Assembly (NCBI GenBank): GCA_033439265.1
Contig: JAVTVX010000031.1
Coordinates: 10,897,501-10,961,500, forward strand
Source: Dillenia suffruticosa
Lineage: Eukaryota; Streptophyta; Magnoliopsida; Dilleniales; Dilleniaceae
Length of the DNA stretch: 64,000 nt
Direction: 5' to 3'
Shown here: piece after piece, positions 39,411-51,600 of the stretch
Numbering within the stretch: position 1 is the first letter of the stretch
How the letters are laid out: every line of letters begins with the position of its first letter
Position numbers and translations under genes: made by a program
The notes under the pieces: generated by a model
Database searches by the model: none
What the model saw: the letters and a program-made list of their open reading frames with translations, nothing else
What the model was told of the DNA's origin: nothing

Positions 39411-40380
39411 TACTTATCATTTTTTTTTATAAATTATTAGTATTCGATAATTATATTAAATTTAATTAAATATAATTTAAAAATCAAGACATGTTGGGTC
39501 AACATCGTCTTCATTCTCTTAAAAGTCAAGTGCGGTGATTTTCAACTTCTTGATCTCTTCACATGGCTTCATATCTCTCTTTTCGGATTTCTTTTCTTCC
39601 ATTTCATGGCTATGCTCGTGGGATAAGGATAAGACCCACGATTTTGGCATGACATATCTTGTGACATTATAACCGGCAAAACATAATGTACAATGATCTC
39701 TTTAGTCAAAATATCAAATTTGAGATGAGTCTCTTAATATAGATGTCACAATATTCAAATTAAATGAATCAAATAATTTAAATATCAATGAATAGCAGAC
39801 ACACCAACAATATATATAACTATCAAAGCTACTTGAGTTTTTGAAGGAATTAATACCCACGTGGGACATCTTTCCATATTTGAAAAATAGAATTTTCCCA
39901 CTTCCCATATTCACAAATAGTAATTGATAGAATTTGAATTCCTACCATATGTAGTAATAGAAGGATATGGAAACTATGGCAAACCCTAGGGATTACTAAT
40001 ATTGCACAAAAATAATTGTGTAGAGACACGATTGAAAGAGGGAAAAAATTCTGTATAGAGAATTTGTCACCGGATTTCGATTGCGATGTTATAATGTTGC
40101 GGTGATAGCTCGAGTTTCGTGGTTATCATCCCGACAGCGAGATCGTTTGATAGAGATTCGTGGTTCCGTGAATTTTTGCGATCTACTTTTTGAGATATGC
40201 CCGAAAACCCTAATCTTTTATGATTCCGAAAATTTCGCACGTTTCTGCATGTATATGTGTATATAAATCCAACATTGTTATCAGAGAGTAGGGTTGGATT
40301 TATTAGATAATTTTCAGAATATTTTTGGGTATAAAAATATGGGGTTGCAAAGAAGGGATTTCGGATCACAGATGAGTTTC
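39411..40380 (+). repeat. Tandem duplication, copy 1: host flank + LTR + element start
   Basis: This segment is repeated at 40,501-41,500. It comprises about 430 bp of host flank, LTR copy A and about 106 bp of internal element sequence. Copy 1 lacks a 30-bp stretch present in copy 2 near 40,817-40,846. The flanks remain very similar by eye. Both copies of the LTR are preceded by the same GTTTT. Confidence 0.85.
39842..40274 (+). repeat. LTR copy A of the Ty1-copia element
   Basis: 433 bp, starting TGAAGGAATTAAT and ending AAATCCAACA. It is followed by TTGTTATCAGAG, a mutated initiator-methionine tRNA primer-binding site, so this copy is a 5' LTR with the start of an internal region, not a solo LTR. 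It is preceded by GTTTT (39,837-39,841), matching GTTTT after LTR C. Confidence 0.85.
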
Positions 40381-40500
40381 ATTAGTGAAGTAATCGGGCC
40401 GGTTTGGGCCCGAAAACCGGCCCGGCTGGCCCGGGTAAAACCCGAAACCGGAACCGGCCTATGCTACAGTAAACCGGCCCGATTAAATATAATTCAAAAA
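40381..40500. other. GC-rich filler between the two duplicated segments
   Basis: A 120-bp insert dominated by CCGG/GGCCC motifs (for example CGGGCCGGTTTGGGCCCG) in AT-rich surroundings. It has no match in the second copy. It resembles GC-rich subterminal sequence of plant hAT elements, or a relative of the GC-rich leader of this copia family. The origin is undecided. Confidence 0.5.
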
Positions 40501-41500
40501 TAGTATCATTTTTTTTTTATAAATTATTAATATTCGATAATTATATTAAATTTAATTAAATATAATTTAAAAGTCAAGACATGTTGGGTCAACATCGTCT
40601 TCATTCTCTTAAAAGTCAAGTGCGGTGATTTTCAACTTCTTGATCTCTTCACATGGCTTCATATCTCTCTTTTTGGATTTCTTTTCTTCCATTTCATGGC
40701 TATGCTCGTGGGATAAGGATAAGACCCACGATTTTGGCATGACATATCTTGTGACATTATAACCGGCAAAACATCATGTACAATAATCTCTTTAATCAAA
40801 ATATCAAATTTGAGATTTTAAAATGGAAAGACAAATACCGTAAGAGTCAACTCTTAATATAGATATCACAATATTCAAATTAAATTAATCGAATAATTCA
40901 AATACCAATGAATAGCAGACACACCAACAATATATATAACTATCAAAGCTACTTGAGTTTTTAAAGGAATTAATACCCACGTGAAACATCTTTCCATATT
41001 TGAAAAATAGAATTTTCCCACTTTTCATATTCACAAATGGTAACTGATGGGATTTGAATTCCTACCATGTGTGGTAACGGAAGGATATGAAAATTAGGGC
41101 AAACCCTAGGGATTACTACTATTGCACAAAAACAATTGTGTAGAGGTACGATTGAGAGAGGGAGAAAATTCTGTATAGAGAATTTGTCACCAGATTTCGA
41201 TTGCGATGTTATGATGCTGCCGTGAAAGCTCGAGTTTTGTGGTTATCATCCCGACGGCGAGATCGTTTGATAGAGATTCGTGGTTCCGTGAATTTTTGCG
41301 ATCTACTTTTTGAGATATGCCTGAAAATCCTAATCTTTTATGGTTCTGAAAATTTCACACGCTTCCACATGTGTATATGCATATAAATCCAACATTGGTA
41401 TCAGAGAGTAGGGTTTGATTTATTAGATAATTTTCAGAATATTTTCGGGTATAAAAATATGAGGTTGCTAAAAAGGGGTTTCGGATCATAAATGAATTTC
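40501..41500 (+). repeat. Tandem duplication, copy 2: host flank + LTR + element start
   Basis: The second copy of the 39,411-40,380 segment, offset 1,090 bp at its left end and 1,120 bp at its right end because of a 30-bp indel. It leads directly into the element's gag-pol region. Confidence 0.85.
40962..41394 (+). repeat. LTR copy B (5' LTR of the main element)
   Basis: 433 bp. It starts TAAAGGAATTAAT (TG changed to TA) and ends AAATCCAACA, followed by the intact primer-binding site TGGTATCAGAG. Preceded by GTTTT at 40,957-40,961. Confidence 0.9.
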
Positions 41501-42534
41501 GTGAATCCGAATATACCATAACGTTACCAATGTCACGTAGGTTTTAAATATATTTTTTTCTGAATTTTTGGAGTACGTTTTAGCCGTGAAAATTGAAGTT
41601 AAAGTTTTCGACTCTAAGGGTGTCCAAAACTTAAAAACCTAAATCTATTCGTGTAAAGCGATTTTTGATCTAAATAAATCGCATATTTGTGTTCCATGTG
41701 CATTGATTTACGATTTGACATCCATTTTGCATTGGGTGGTTGCCAGAAATAGCGTTTTCCGATAAGGCCACGGAGGGCCAAAACTTGGATATATGATTCA
41801 CCGTGTTTAGGGATTGAATCTTTCAAAAAATGAGTTTAGAATATTTTTGAGAAGTCCAAATATATTTTCCGACAAAAATCACCGAAAAAAATTAGCCGGA
41901 AATGGGTTTTCAGAGAACCGGGTCGAAAAATCCGGTTGCAGACCCGTCGGGTAAGGAAAAAGAGGTCTAGACCCGCGGGCGCTTGCAAGACACGCACGCA
42001 GAAGCGCATCCAGCAGGTGCATGGGCCTCACGCGCGAGCAAGGAGCGTGAGCCGGTTTGGGACCGAATCGGGTCGGAGCGGGTCAGCGCTGGTCAAAGAT
42101 TCGACCCATGACCCGACACGTGTCGGGTCGGACCCCCGACCCGTTTACCGCAAGTCAGGTCAAACCTGACCCGTTGAATGACCCGGTTGACTCGGCTCCG
42201 CGCGTGAGATACGCGCCGCAACTAGGCACGCGTGAGCCGAGCCGTGCCAGGTGCCTGGCAGCGCGTGAAGGGCGCACCGCGCGTCTAGTCGTCCAAAATT
42301 GATTTTTTCAATTTTTTGGGTCCTATGTGCATATTTATGACTATTTGTGGGATTTTGTGCGTCGAATTAAAGTCCGAATGGTGAGATAAGATCCCGGGTT
42401 GTGGTGTATGGGTCCGTTGACTCATATGCTCACTTTGGAGTCAATACTCGATTCATTTTGAATTGTTAATTCGTAGGGTGCACGAAATTGTAAGAATAAG
42501 CATTATTAGTCACTAACGTCTCTTTTTTTTCTGT

Positions 42535-43390
42535 GTGACAGAGACACTGGCGGCGACAAAAAGTATCGTACTTGATCTCGTTAAGGGAGACAAGTTGAAC
42601 AGTGACAATTATGAGATTTGGTACCGTAAAATTCAATTTGTTTTCGAGGAGCAGGACCTAGCGGAGGTTCTACTACATGAGATGACAACCTCGGGGTGGG
42701 TGATACGCCTCAGGCGAACCTGGATGAGGAGGCGTATCGTGTATGGAAGAAGAAGGATGGCCAAGCTAGGGTTATCCTCCTTAGCAGCATGCACGATGAT
42801 CTGATTCCGGTGTACGAGCAGTATCCTACTGCGATGTCGGTTTGGAATGCTCTGAAAGAGCACCTTGGCTCCCGGTCAGCTCCTAAATTGAGGATGTTGA
42901 CCTATAGGTTCATCACCTATAAGAAGAGACCCGATCATATTATGAAGTAGCATTTGATGCATATATCGAGTATGATCACTTCTTTAAGAATATGGGGGAG
43001 CCGATATCTGATGAGTTTCAGGTACTGGGAATGATCCAGTCCTTGTCTGACTCCTAAGATGTGGTGAAGACTTATCTCACATACACTGAGAGTATTCGTA
43101 TTTTCATGGACGTGCGTACGCATTGTGAGCTCAAGGAGGAGCGCCAGGAGGTAGCTAGGTCGGTTTCCGGTCATGCCTATGTAGCGGAGTCGAGTAAGGG
43201 CTCCAAGGACGTCAAGCGTAAATGGCGCAAGCATGACAAGAAACCTAGCCAGGCTAAGAGGAAGCCATCAGTGAAGACCAACGTCAGAGGGTAGAAACAC
43301 AAGAAGAAAGAGTTCGACAAGAGCAGAGTCCGATGCTACATTTGTGACAAATATGGGCATTTCGCTCGCGAGTGTGGCGAGCAAAAGGTA
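42535..43390 (+). pseudogene. Copia gag remnant
   Basis: Translation includes DLVKGDKLNSDNYEIWYRKI, the typical start of copia gag, then a frame change near 42,700, and later segments ending in a CCHC zinc knuckle CYICDKYGHFAREC at 43,334-43,375 with all four ligands. In-frame stops occur at about 42,948, 43,057 and 43,292. The start codon is not clear because an ATG is absent where the frame opens. Confidence 0.8.
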
Positions 43391-43920
43391 TGTTCTTCTT
43401 CTTTACATTGTGTGAGTTATGTTTCGTCTACTGTAATGCTTATTAACTCTTTTTCTTTATGGATTGTAAATTCAGGAGCCACTGACCATGTAGCTCGAGA
43501 TAAGAGTACATATGTAGAGTTCCGCCAATTGAGTCCCCAAGCGAAGAGGCTGTATGTGGGGAACAGAGCATTTGTGATTGTGAAGGGGATTGGTACATGC
43601 AAGCTGATGCTGCTAAGTAACCAAGTCCTATATCTGCATGATGTGCTATATGCTCCCGAAATTTAGCGGAATCTCATATCTGTCATTTGTTTAGATCGTT
43701 TAAGATAGTCTGTCATTTTTCAGAAATTTGAGTGTTTCTGTCATCTACGATAACTCTATTTTATGTACTGGTTTAGTTTATAATGGACTTTATGCGTTGG
43801 ATTTGGTTTCCTTTAATAAAATTACTGATTTGTCTTATATTACGTATACATCTGATAGGGTAGTTGATAATATTTCTATTTGGCATAGTAGACTTGGCCA
43901 CATAGGGTAAGAGAGAATGA
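43391..43920 (+). pseudogene. Copia protease and integrase zinc-region remnant
   Basis: The protease active-site motif reads WIVNSGATDH at 43,460-43,489. The catalytic aspartate of DSGA is replaced by asparagine (43,469-43,471), a single G-to-A change. The sequence then reaches HSRLGHIG, the start of the integrase GAG_pre-integrase/HHCC region, near 43,885. Stops at 43,664 and around 43,705 and 43,908 break the frame. Confidence 0.8.
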
Positions 43921-45025
43921 ACCGATTAGCTACGAGTGGCTTGTTGGGCCCACTAACCCGGAGATCGAGTTGCCCTTATATCAGTTTTGCCTAACCAGTA
44001 AAGCGATGAGGAAACCATTTGGAAAGGCAATGAGAGCTGCGACCCCACTGCAATTGATCTACTTCGATATTTGTGGACCTATAAATGTGAGAGTCCGAAA
44101 CGGAGCCACGTATTTCATTACGTTCATAGATGATTACACGCGTTTCGGTTATGTTTACCTAATCTCACACAAGTCTGAGGTATTAGATTGCTTCACGAGG
44201 TTTATCAGCGAGGTAAAAAACCAGTTAGACTTAAGAGTTAAAACTCTCAGAACCAATCGAGAACGCGAATATTTATCTAAAGAGTTTAAAGAGCTCTATT
44301 TCGAGAAGGACATTACGAGATAGTTGACTGTTTCTATTACTCTCCAGCAGAACGGGGTAGCCGAGAGAAGGAATAGAACTCTATTGGAAATGGTGATATC
44401 GATGATGGCGCAGGCCAATTTGACAATCTCCCACTGGGGAGATGTATTGTTGACTGCTGCATATGTTCTTAACCGTATTCCAACCAAGTCCGTAATCAGT
44501 ACCCCATATGAGCTTTGGACAGGGAGGCAGCCTGACCTTAGCTATTTAAGACCATGGGATTGTGCCGCATACGTTCGCGATTACTCACACCCACACGGCA
44601 AGTTAGGCCCACAAGAAAAAAAATGTATCTTTGTAAGGTACTCTGAACATTTTAAGAGACATGTGTTCCTAGATGAACGTACAGATGGCACGGTCTCCGA
44701 GATTGAATCTCGTAATGCTACGTTCTTGAAAAATGATTTCCCTAAGAGAGGCGAAATAGACCAGGATTTCACCTTTTATGAGATGGGTGTGCCTAACGGC
44801 CCAATTGAGCCCAGGGATGAGACCCAAGAGTCTGAAACGGATCTTGGTTCTAGTGGGAGTGACCCATCTCGAGGTGATAAGGCTCCTCCTCCTCGTAGGA
44901 GTAGTCGGGGACATGTACCCCGACGTTATTTTTCGATAGAGGATGAGATTCTTATCGTGAATCATGAGGATGATGAGGAAGCTCAGACCTTTGAGAAGGC
45001 TCTTCAGAGTCCTATGAAGGACTAA
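43921..45025 (+). pseudogene. Copia integrase core and C-terminal remnant
   Basis: The integrase catalytic region is recognisable from LQLIYFDICGP and FITFIDDYTRFGYVYLI, followed, after an in-frame TAG at 44,321-44,323, by LQQNGVAERRNRTLLEM, TPYELWTGRQPDLSYLRPWD and VFLDERT. The aspartate and the ERRNRT glutamate are present. The polypeptide is cut by the TAG and by a TAA at 45,023-45,025 just before reverse transcriptase. Confidence 0.88.
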
Positions 45026-46543
45026 TGGCTAGAGGTCATGAAAGAGAAGATGAAATCAATGAAGGTCAACGGAGTTTGGGACCTAGTTGACCTACCTGAG
45101 GATAGAAGGGCCATAGGGAACAAGTGGGTTCTCAAAATAAAAAAAAAAACCCAACGGATCGATGAAAAGATACAAAGCCCGTCTAATAGCCAAGGGTTAC
45201 ACACAAACAAAGGACATTGATTACGAGGAGACTTTTTCCCCCGTAGTCAAATTTATATCGATCCGTCTACTCTTGGCGATTATCGCAAGCATGGATCTAG
45301 AGTTGTATCAGATGGATGTAAAGACCGCTTTCCTTAACAGAAGCCTGGATGAGGAGATCTACATGGAGCAGTCCTCTGGATTCGTTCTAGTAGGTCATGA
45401 GGATATAGTCTGTCGACTTCGGAAGTCGATATATAGCCTAAAACAATCATCCAGGCGGTGGTACCTAAGATTTCACGAGAATGTGATATCTTATGGTTTT
45501 ACAATAATCGAGGAGGATCATTGTGTTTATTTGATACGATCTAATGACTCTTTTGTGATTCTGTCCCTATATGTGGACGATATAATATTGGCTGAGAACA
45601 ACATTCAGTATCTGATGACGATCAAAGCATGGTTGTCATTGAGTTTCGACATAATAGACATGGGTGAAACTGAGTTCATACTAGGAGTTAAGATCCAGAG
45701 AGATCGATCGAGAAGAATATTGACTTTTTCACAAAAGACATACATTAAGAAAATCTTCGAGCGTTTTGGGATAAGTGATTGTAATTCCATTGATACTCCA
45801 ATCGTCAAGTGTGATGGTCTGAGTCTTGAGATGTGCCCGAAAACTCAGGAAGAAATAAGGGAGATGTGTAAAATCCTTTTTTCCAACACAGTGGGAAGTC
45901 TGATGTACGCGATATTGTGTACACGACCAGACATATATTATGCAGTCGGTTTGGTGAGTAGATATCAATCAAAATCTGAAAGGGGTCACGGAGAGCAGTG
46001 AAAAAGATTTTTAGATATATTAAGAGAACTGCGAGCTACTTCTTGTGTTATGGGAGAGGTGATTTACGCCTCATAAGATATTCAGACGCCGACTGGGGCG
46101 GTGATTTGGATAAACGTAAATCGACATCAAGTTTTGCCTTCTTACTCAATGGCGGTGCCATTTCTTGGAGTAGCAAAAAGCAGACCTGTGTTGCTTTATC
46201 TACGATAGAGGCTGAATTCGTGGCTTACTCAGTCGTAATTTAGGAGAGTGTTTAGCTCCGGAGACTATTAGATGACTTAGGGGTTATGGCTGATAGTGGG
46301 AGGCCAGTGATGATATACTGTGATAATCAGGCTGCTATCACCTACAATCGAGACCCTAAGTATCATAGTAGGACCAAACACATCGACACCAGATATAATT
46401 TTGTTAGAGACATCATCGAGAAGGATGAAATGATCGTCAAATACATCTTGACACATAGCATGGTGGCTGACCCCTTCACCAAACCCATCACTAGAGATCC
46501 ATTTATAACATATAGAGAGTCATTGGATTTGGGAATATTTTGA
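45026..46543 (+). pseudogene. Copia reverse transcriptase and RNase H remnant
   Basis: Reverse transcriptase is clear from QMDVKTAFLNRSLDEEIYM and the catalytic YVDDI at 45,570-45,584. RNase H follows with DADWGGDLDKRKSTS, LSTIEAEFVAYS, and YCDNQAAI...KHIDTRYNFVRD. The frame is broken by an A-run slip near 45,141, by a shift at about 46,000 and by a TAG near 46,243. The terminal TGA lies at 46,541-46,543. The catalytic residues seen are intact, so decay is through stops and shifts. Confidence 0.9.
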
Positions 46544-47695
46544 TTTTTCTTATTGTACTAAACTGACGATATGATACTTATTATATTTATATATGATTTT
46601 GTGTATTATTCAGTCACATTTAGAATTATTTTTCCTTAAATAATGCACTTATTTATATCATGTGTATTTCTGATGTAATAAAATATATGTCAAGCAGACG
46701 AGATCGACTCTCTCACACGAGCGACCACCTCCAGCTCTGACTGAGCGGAGATGAGACGGTTTATTGTCGTAAGAGGCATTGAGAGTGGTCCAGTTAGAAC
46801 AAAAGTGCCATAATACGTATTTAGCATGAGGTCATTTGGGATATGACCAACATGAAAATACCCATATCCATGTTGCTTGTGAGTAGCCAGAATTGAGATC
46901 TCGGATATTACCTACGATAGTGATATTATCTCTGAGACACTTTTTTTGAGATTTCTGGGTAAAGTTTTATGTGTAGACTGAGTTCCGTATCTGCACAGTA
47001 TTAGAGAAATCTGACATATACCCTTCTGAGAAATGATGGATTAACACTGTGACACGTGTTTCATACCGCGTGTGATAGACAACTAGGGATCGTGGGAGCA
47101 ATTACATGAGACGATGATCTAGTCATGATCCCCGTTTTCACTGTGTGAGACCCGAAATCTATTGGGTGGGATCTCTAGTACCCTTATTTTACTTTTGACT
47201 GTCTCTAAAAGTTTTGATTCAGTGTTTATTATTTTAGTCTGTTTACCTATGATCCGAAAGATAAATTGAGGTCTAAGGGGCAGATTTAGAAAAACAGCTG
47301 AATTGAGACCGATGGATTCGAGTTTGGGAAAAGAAGACCAATCTACATTATATCGTTGTGTTGTATTCACCGATCGGTCTGTTACGTATATCCACGTTGA
47401 GATACGAATATAATAGTAAATACACATTCGAGTACATATTGGGGATCACTTTCGATTAGAAAAATGACTCGAAGGATGTAAATATGTTGAGTTTGGGGTA
47501 CAGCGAGATATTTTTTTATTATTAACGGTGACTTCTCGAACATCCTAACAGGTGTATCGAAAAGTCTTTATATGCAGGTGTACTCGCCAGTCGCACGACA
47601 CCTAATCTAGTATGAAAATTTAGAAGGGTGATATAGAGATCACATAAGTTGTGATCTCGTGACGGATGAAAATGCTCTCGTGTGCAAGTGGGAGA

Positions 47696-48131
47696 TGAAG
47701 GAATTAATGCCAACGTGGGACATCTTTCCATATTTGGAAAATGGAATTTTCCCACTTTCCATATTCACAAAATGGTAACTGATGGGATTTGAATTCCTAC
47801 CATGTGTAGTGACGGAAGGATATGGAAACTAGGGCAAATCCTAGGGATTACTACTATTGCACAAAAACAATTGTGTAGAGGCACGATTGAGAGAGGGAGA
47901 AAATTCTGTGTAGAGAATTTATGTCACCGGATTTCAATTGCGATATTGTGGTGTTGCGGTGGTAGCTCAAGTTTCGTGGTTATCATCCCGACGGCGAGGT
48001 CGTTTGATAGAGATTCGTGGTTCCGTGAATTTTTGTGATCTACTCTTTGAGATACGCCAGAAAACCCTAATCTTTTATAATTTTGAAAATTTTACACGCT
48101 TCTGTATGTGTATGTGCATATAAATCCAACG
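47696..48131 (+). repeat. LTR copy C (3' LTR)
   Basis: 436 bp, starting TGAAGGAATTAATG right after the polypurine tract AAGTGGGAGA and ending AAATCCAACG (final A changed to G). Followed by GTTTT. Confidence 0.9.
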
Positions 48132-49504
48132 GTTTTAAATCAATCACCAAAGGTTTTTTCAATCCTAAAAAACCCACGAGTGTACATGAAAAAAATTGTT
48201 TGAACCCAGCATTTTATGGTTTGAATTTGACCCAGGAGCTCTTTCTTTCCAAGGCCGGTGCTTTTCTATGGTTGATTTGATCAAGAAGCTTCAACACGTT
48301 ATGGGGAGCGGAGAAAGACGTTATATTTGACCCTTTGGGCCTAAGATGGCCCGCTGACCCGACAATCCCCAATCCTTTTTTTCTGTTTTTTTTTAGGTTA
48401 CACAGAAATATCAATCCCAATTCTAGTGCCATGCTGGGGTGGGGGAGGGGGAGTTTATGGCGCCAATAGTGGGGAGAATATCATCTGATTTAGCAATTTT
48501 GTCAGAGGAAGAGAGAGAGGAAGGTTTGACTAGTGTGAATATTTGCTGATGTTTTAATTAACCCACTTTTTGTCAACATTTCTTCCAACAGTTTGAAATT
48601 TTTGTACCACAAAGTTCAATTTTAACATATAATTTTTGGGGTGGGGTTGGCTTATATGCCGAGTCAATGATGGTTACCAACCCCACAGAGAATTCATAAG
48701 TCTGTTGCAGTGACATTCCTTTGGGGGCAGGATGATTCAAATTCTTAATGATTCTTCTCCCATGTGGGTCATGCGTTGTCTCTGTGTCATTTCAGAGAGA
48801 GAGAGAGAGAGAGAGAGATTTAAAGAGATGGTTGGGGGTGGATCTGTATACATATACAGATACTGCCGTCCAAAGCTGGTTTGCTTATCTTTTTGGCGTC
48901 AATGTTCAACTTTCCCACCTTTCCAATAAAGGTGTACCTTAAACGAGGAAACTTCCTCATAGGCTAGGGGAGGGAAACTATTTCAAAGTTGACATTATAC
49001 AACTACTTCACCCTGGTGTTTTCCACTGAATTCTGAAAGCCTGTTTTGTTAGTCGACATACTTATGTATATATATATAATGTTTAAACTAATTAGAAAAT
49101 ACAACAGCAGATTTTGAAAAATTCATGAATTATTTTTATTTCTCATGTTGTAATGTAATTGGTACCATTTATTCACGGCCCAAGACAACATGCCTTTGAA
49201 GGCCCAGTCCTTTTAGAATCCTTTAGAAATGGGCCAGAAATCAAGCCCATAAAACTAGCCAAACTTTTTTGGATGACCCTCCCAAACATTAGCCCAATTA
49301 GGCCCATTGACGAGCCTCCTCTCGTGTTGGCCGCTCCTTCGTAACCAAAAAAAAAAAAAATTTATTTGTGACCGAAGTCTCCAAATTGCACATTGTTATT
49401 TTATCCTTTTTGGGCATATTATTTTTTCTATTTCTCTTTACCTTCTTTCTCACGTCCCTTATTGAGTTTGAGAGCTTAGCTGTTGACATGAAAATGAAAT
49501 AAGT

Positions 49505-49675
49505 ACAATATCTAGTTATTTCAGTAGTTAAATACTAATACCTTTTAAAAAAAAATTTCAAATTTGAGTATTGTGAGCGGAGAAAATATGTGTCGGCAGA
49601 GTTTTGTCTCTTAAGGAGTCAACTTGGTTGAATGGATTTAGTTGGTTCCAACATTATTTAAAAAAAAAAAAAATG
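49505..49675 (+). repeat. Degraded SINE-like repeat
   Basis: It has an A-box-like TTTCAGTAGTTAAATAC, a worn B-box region (CAAATTTGAGTATTGTGAG), and an end in a run of 14 A. The middle (GTCTCTTAAGGAGTCAACTT) resembles other dispersed copies near 33,700, 35,990, 38,630 and 55,010. No clear target duplication. Confidence 0.4.
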
Positions 49676-51016
49676 AAAACAAGGAGCTTTCGGTAAAGGG
49701 GATTCATCAAAGGATGATACATGTCCCACTGAAATTTTCCTTTGTTATCATAAATTTATTGATTTTTAATTTAAAAAAGTAAAAATAAATAAAACACTTG
49801 ATAAATATCATTATAGAATTTTTAATTTTATTATTCATCAATAGATTGCACGTGATGGTACAGGATTCAATGGACTAAAATTATAAAGCCTAAATATTAC
49901 CGAATTTACTAAACCATAATCGTAAAACTCACAAATTACCAACTGACTACTTGGTAAGCACAATAGATGACCAAGCAAGTGCTCGGTCGAACTCTCTCAA
50001 TTAAACTTCTTGGCTGGTACTGAGTGATCTTCCATCAAATAACATCAAGCAACATCTCCATCTAATAAATCAAAATCATGATCATATGAGATGCGAATCT
50101 CATATAATCTCGCTCGATAATATAACAAATTTTCATAATAAATTGAACTTTTTTTAATATCGTAAAATTCTAAATCTTTTAGATATAAATCAAAAGATCT
50201 CTAACAAATTTTCTATAAGATAATTATGATTTTTATAACCTTAAACAAGAGATTTGTTAAGCATACACATGATGTATATAACGAGTAAAAACGACCCACC
50301 GGAGGACTACGATACACACATTACACAAAGGTAACGTCGGGTAAGAAACTAAGGCTCTTCTCATTTCTTTTTTCTGTTATTACTTTTTTCTTATTTGACT
50401 GTTAGGATTTTTTCCGTCGGATCATTTCTAGCAGGTATTTTACAGATCTTTTCATCGATAAAGATCCAATGGACGCATTTACACCGATTTTCCATTCGAG
50501 CAGGTAAAACAGTTAAATCTATGAACTAAACCCACATCCAACGTTGTGCAATCAAATGATTCAAATCATTATCTCGATCCTGGCTTAATAAACAAAATCA
50601 TATACGTTTCACCTATCATGGCTTTGCTTAAGATTTGTCCAAATCCCAAGTATCTGATATGTAGTCGAAGTCGATGAAGAGATTATTTTTATTGATAAAT
50701 AAAATATTTATCTAAATTAGAAATAAATAAAAATTTATTAAACCTCTTCACCCTTGACGTAGCTCCTTTTATTTCAAATTTATTTTTCAAAAGATTAATG
50801 TTTTATTATTGATTTTCTCTTGATAAAAATGATTCAAACCGACAATAAATCATAATCCTTTTTTTCTAAATAGAAATAAATCATGTTTGAGTTATCATAA
50901 TAAATTGTCAAAAATTATGAAACCGTAAGAAATTTACAGTAGAAATCAAGGAAAAAACAATTTTGAAAATTTTAAAATATTTTTAAAAATCAAATTAAAT
51001 GAATCATTTAGTTAAA

Positions 51017-51019
<3 letters not shown>

Positions 51020-51048
<29 letters not shown>
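51020..51048. repeat. (TA)n microsatellite
   Basis: About 14 TA units in AT-rich intergenic DNA. Confidence 0.93.
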
Positions 51049-51050
<2 letters not shown>

Positions 51051-51464
51051 CTTTTTAAATATTGTTTGTATTTCATGGAAAAATTATATAATTCTCAACT
51101 ATTAAAACCGTCTTTTTTAATAAAAGATGTATTTAACTGAAATTGTAATCGGACTATTTTTACATGAATTAATTTGGCTGTTATTCTCAAATATTTACGT
51201 TATTTTCGGTTATTATCTATAATAAACAAAAGAAATATAATTCTGCTTCTAAACATCCTACATTTATTATTAAAATTTTGCTACTATAAGTGAAATATTC
51301 TTAAAACTTCAATTATACTCTCCTTCTTGTTCCCTTAATTATTATTAATCCTTTTGTGTGACGAACCTTGTAAAATAGCCCCAGATTTATTACTAATTTA
51401 ACATAAATATTTTTGGATGACACATCTGATTTTAAGTTATAAAAAAAAAAACGGCATTGTTCAA

Positions 51465-51600
51465 CTAGGTTGCACAGAAATGAGAAATATAAAAAATATA
51501 AGAATTGTTATGTAAATATTAATTAATTTAGTCTTATAACTCATTTCGGAAATGAAAAATATTTCAAAAACGAGAAACATGAGAAACATTAGCGTTTAAA
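51465..51600 (+). repeat. Short copy of the AT-rich repeat of 58,363-59,659
   Basis: It begins CTAGGTTGCACAGAAATGAG, contains TATGTAAATATTAATT, and ends near GAAAAATATTTCAAAAACG, the same start, centre and end themes as the inverted repeat pair further right but with the middle deleted. Confidence 0.5.

Larger units (their letters stand above)
40962..48131 (+). mobile_element. Decayed Ty1-copia LTR retrotransposon
   Basis: Order of parts: LTR B (40,962-41,394), primer-binding site TGGTATCAGAG at 41,396, a leader with a GC-rich block (41,930-42,290), gag, protease, integrase, reverse transcriptase, RNase H, an unusually long 1.1-kb post-pol region (46,544-47,685), polypurine tract AAGTGGGAGA just before 47,696, and LTR C (47,696-48,131). 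Protease and integrase precede reverse transcriptase, the copia order. GTTTT at 48,132-48,136 matches the base before the 5' LTRs, a 5-bp target duplication. By eye LTR A and C differ at roughly one base in ten, mostly transitions, so the insertion is old. Many stops and frameshifts make it non-autonomous. Confidence 0.93.
48137..51464. other. Intergenic region right of the retrotransposon
   Basis: No supported gene. It holds a (GA)n run at 48,795-48,819, a cluster of GGCCCA/TGGGCC motifs at about 49,176-49,305, a SINE-like stretch ending in poly-A near 49,500-49,675, and a (TA)n run at 51,020-51,048. Confidence 0.5.
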
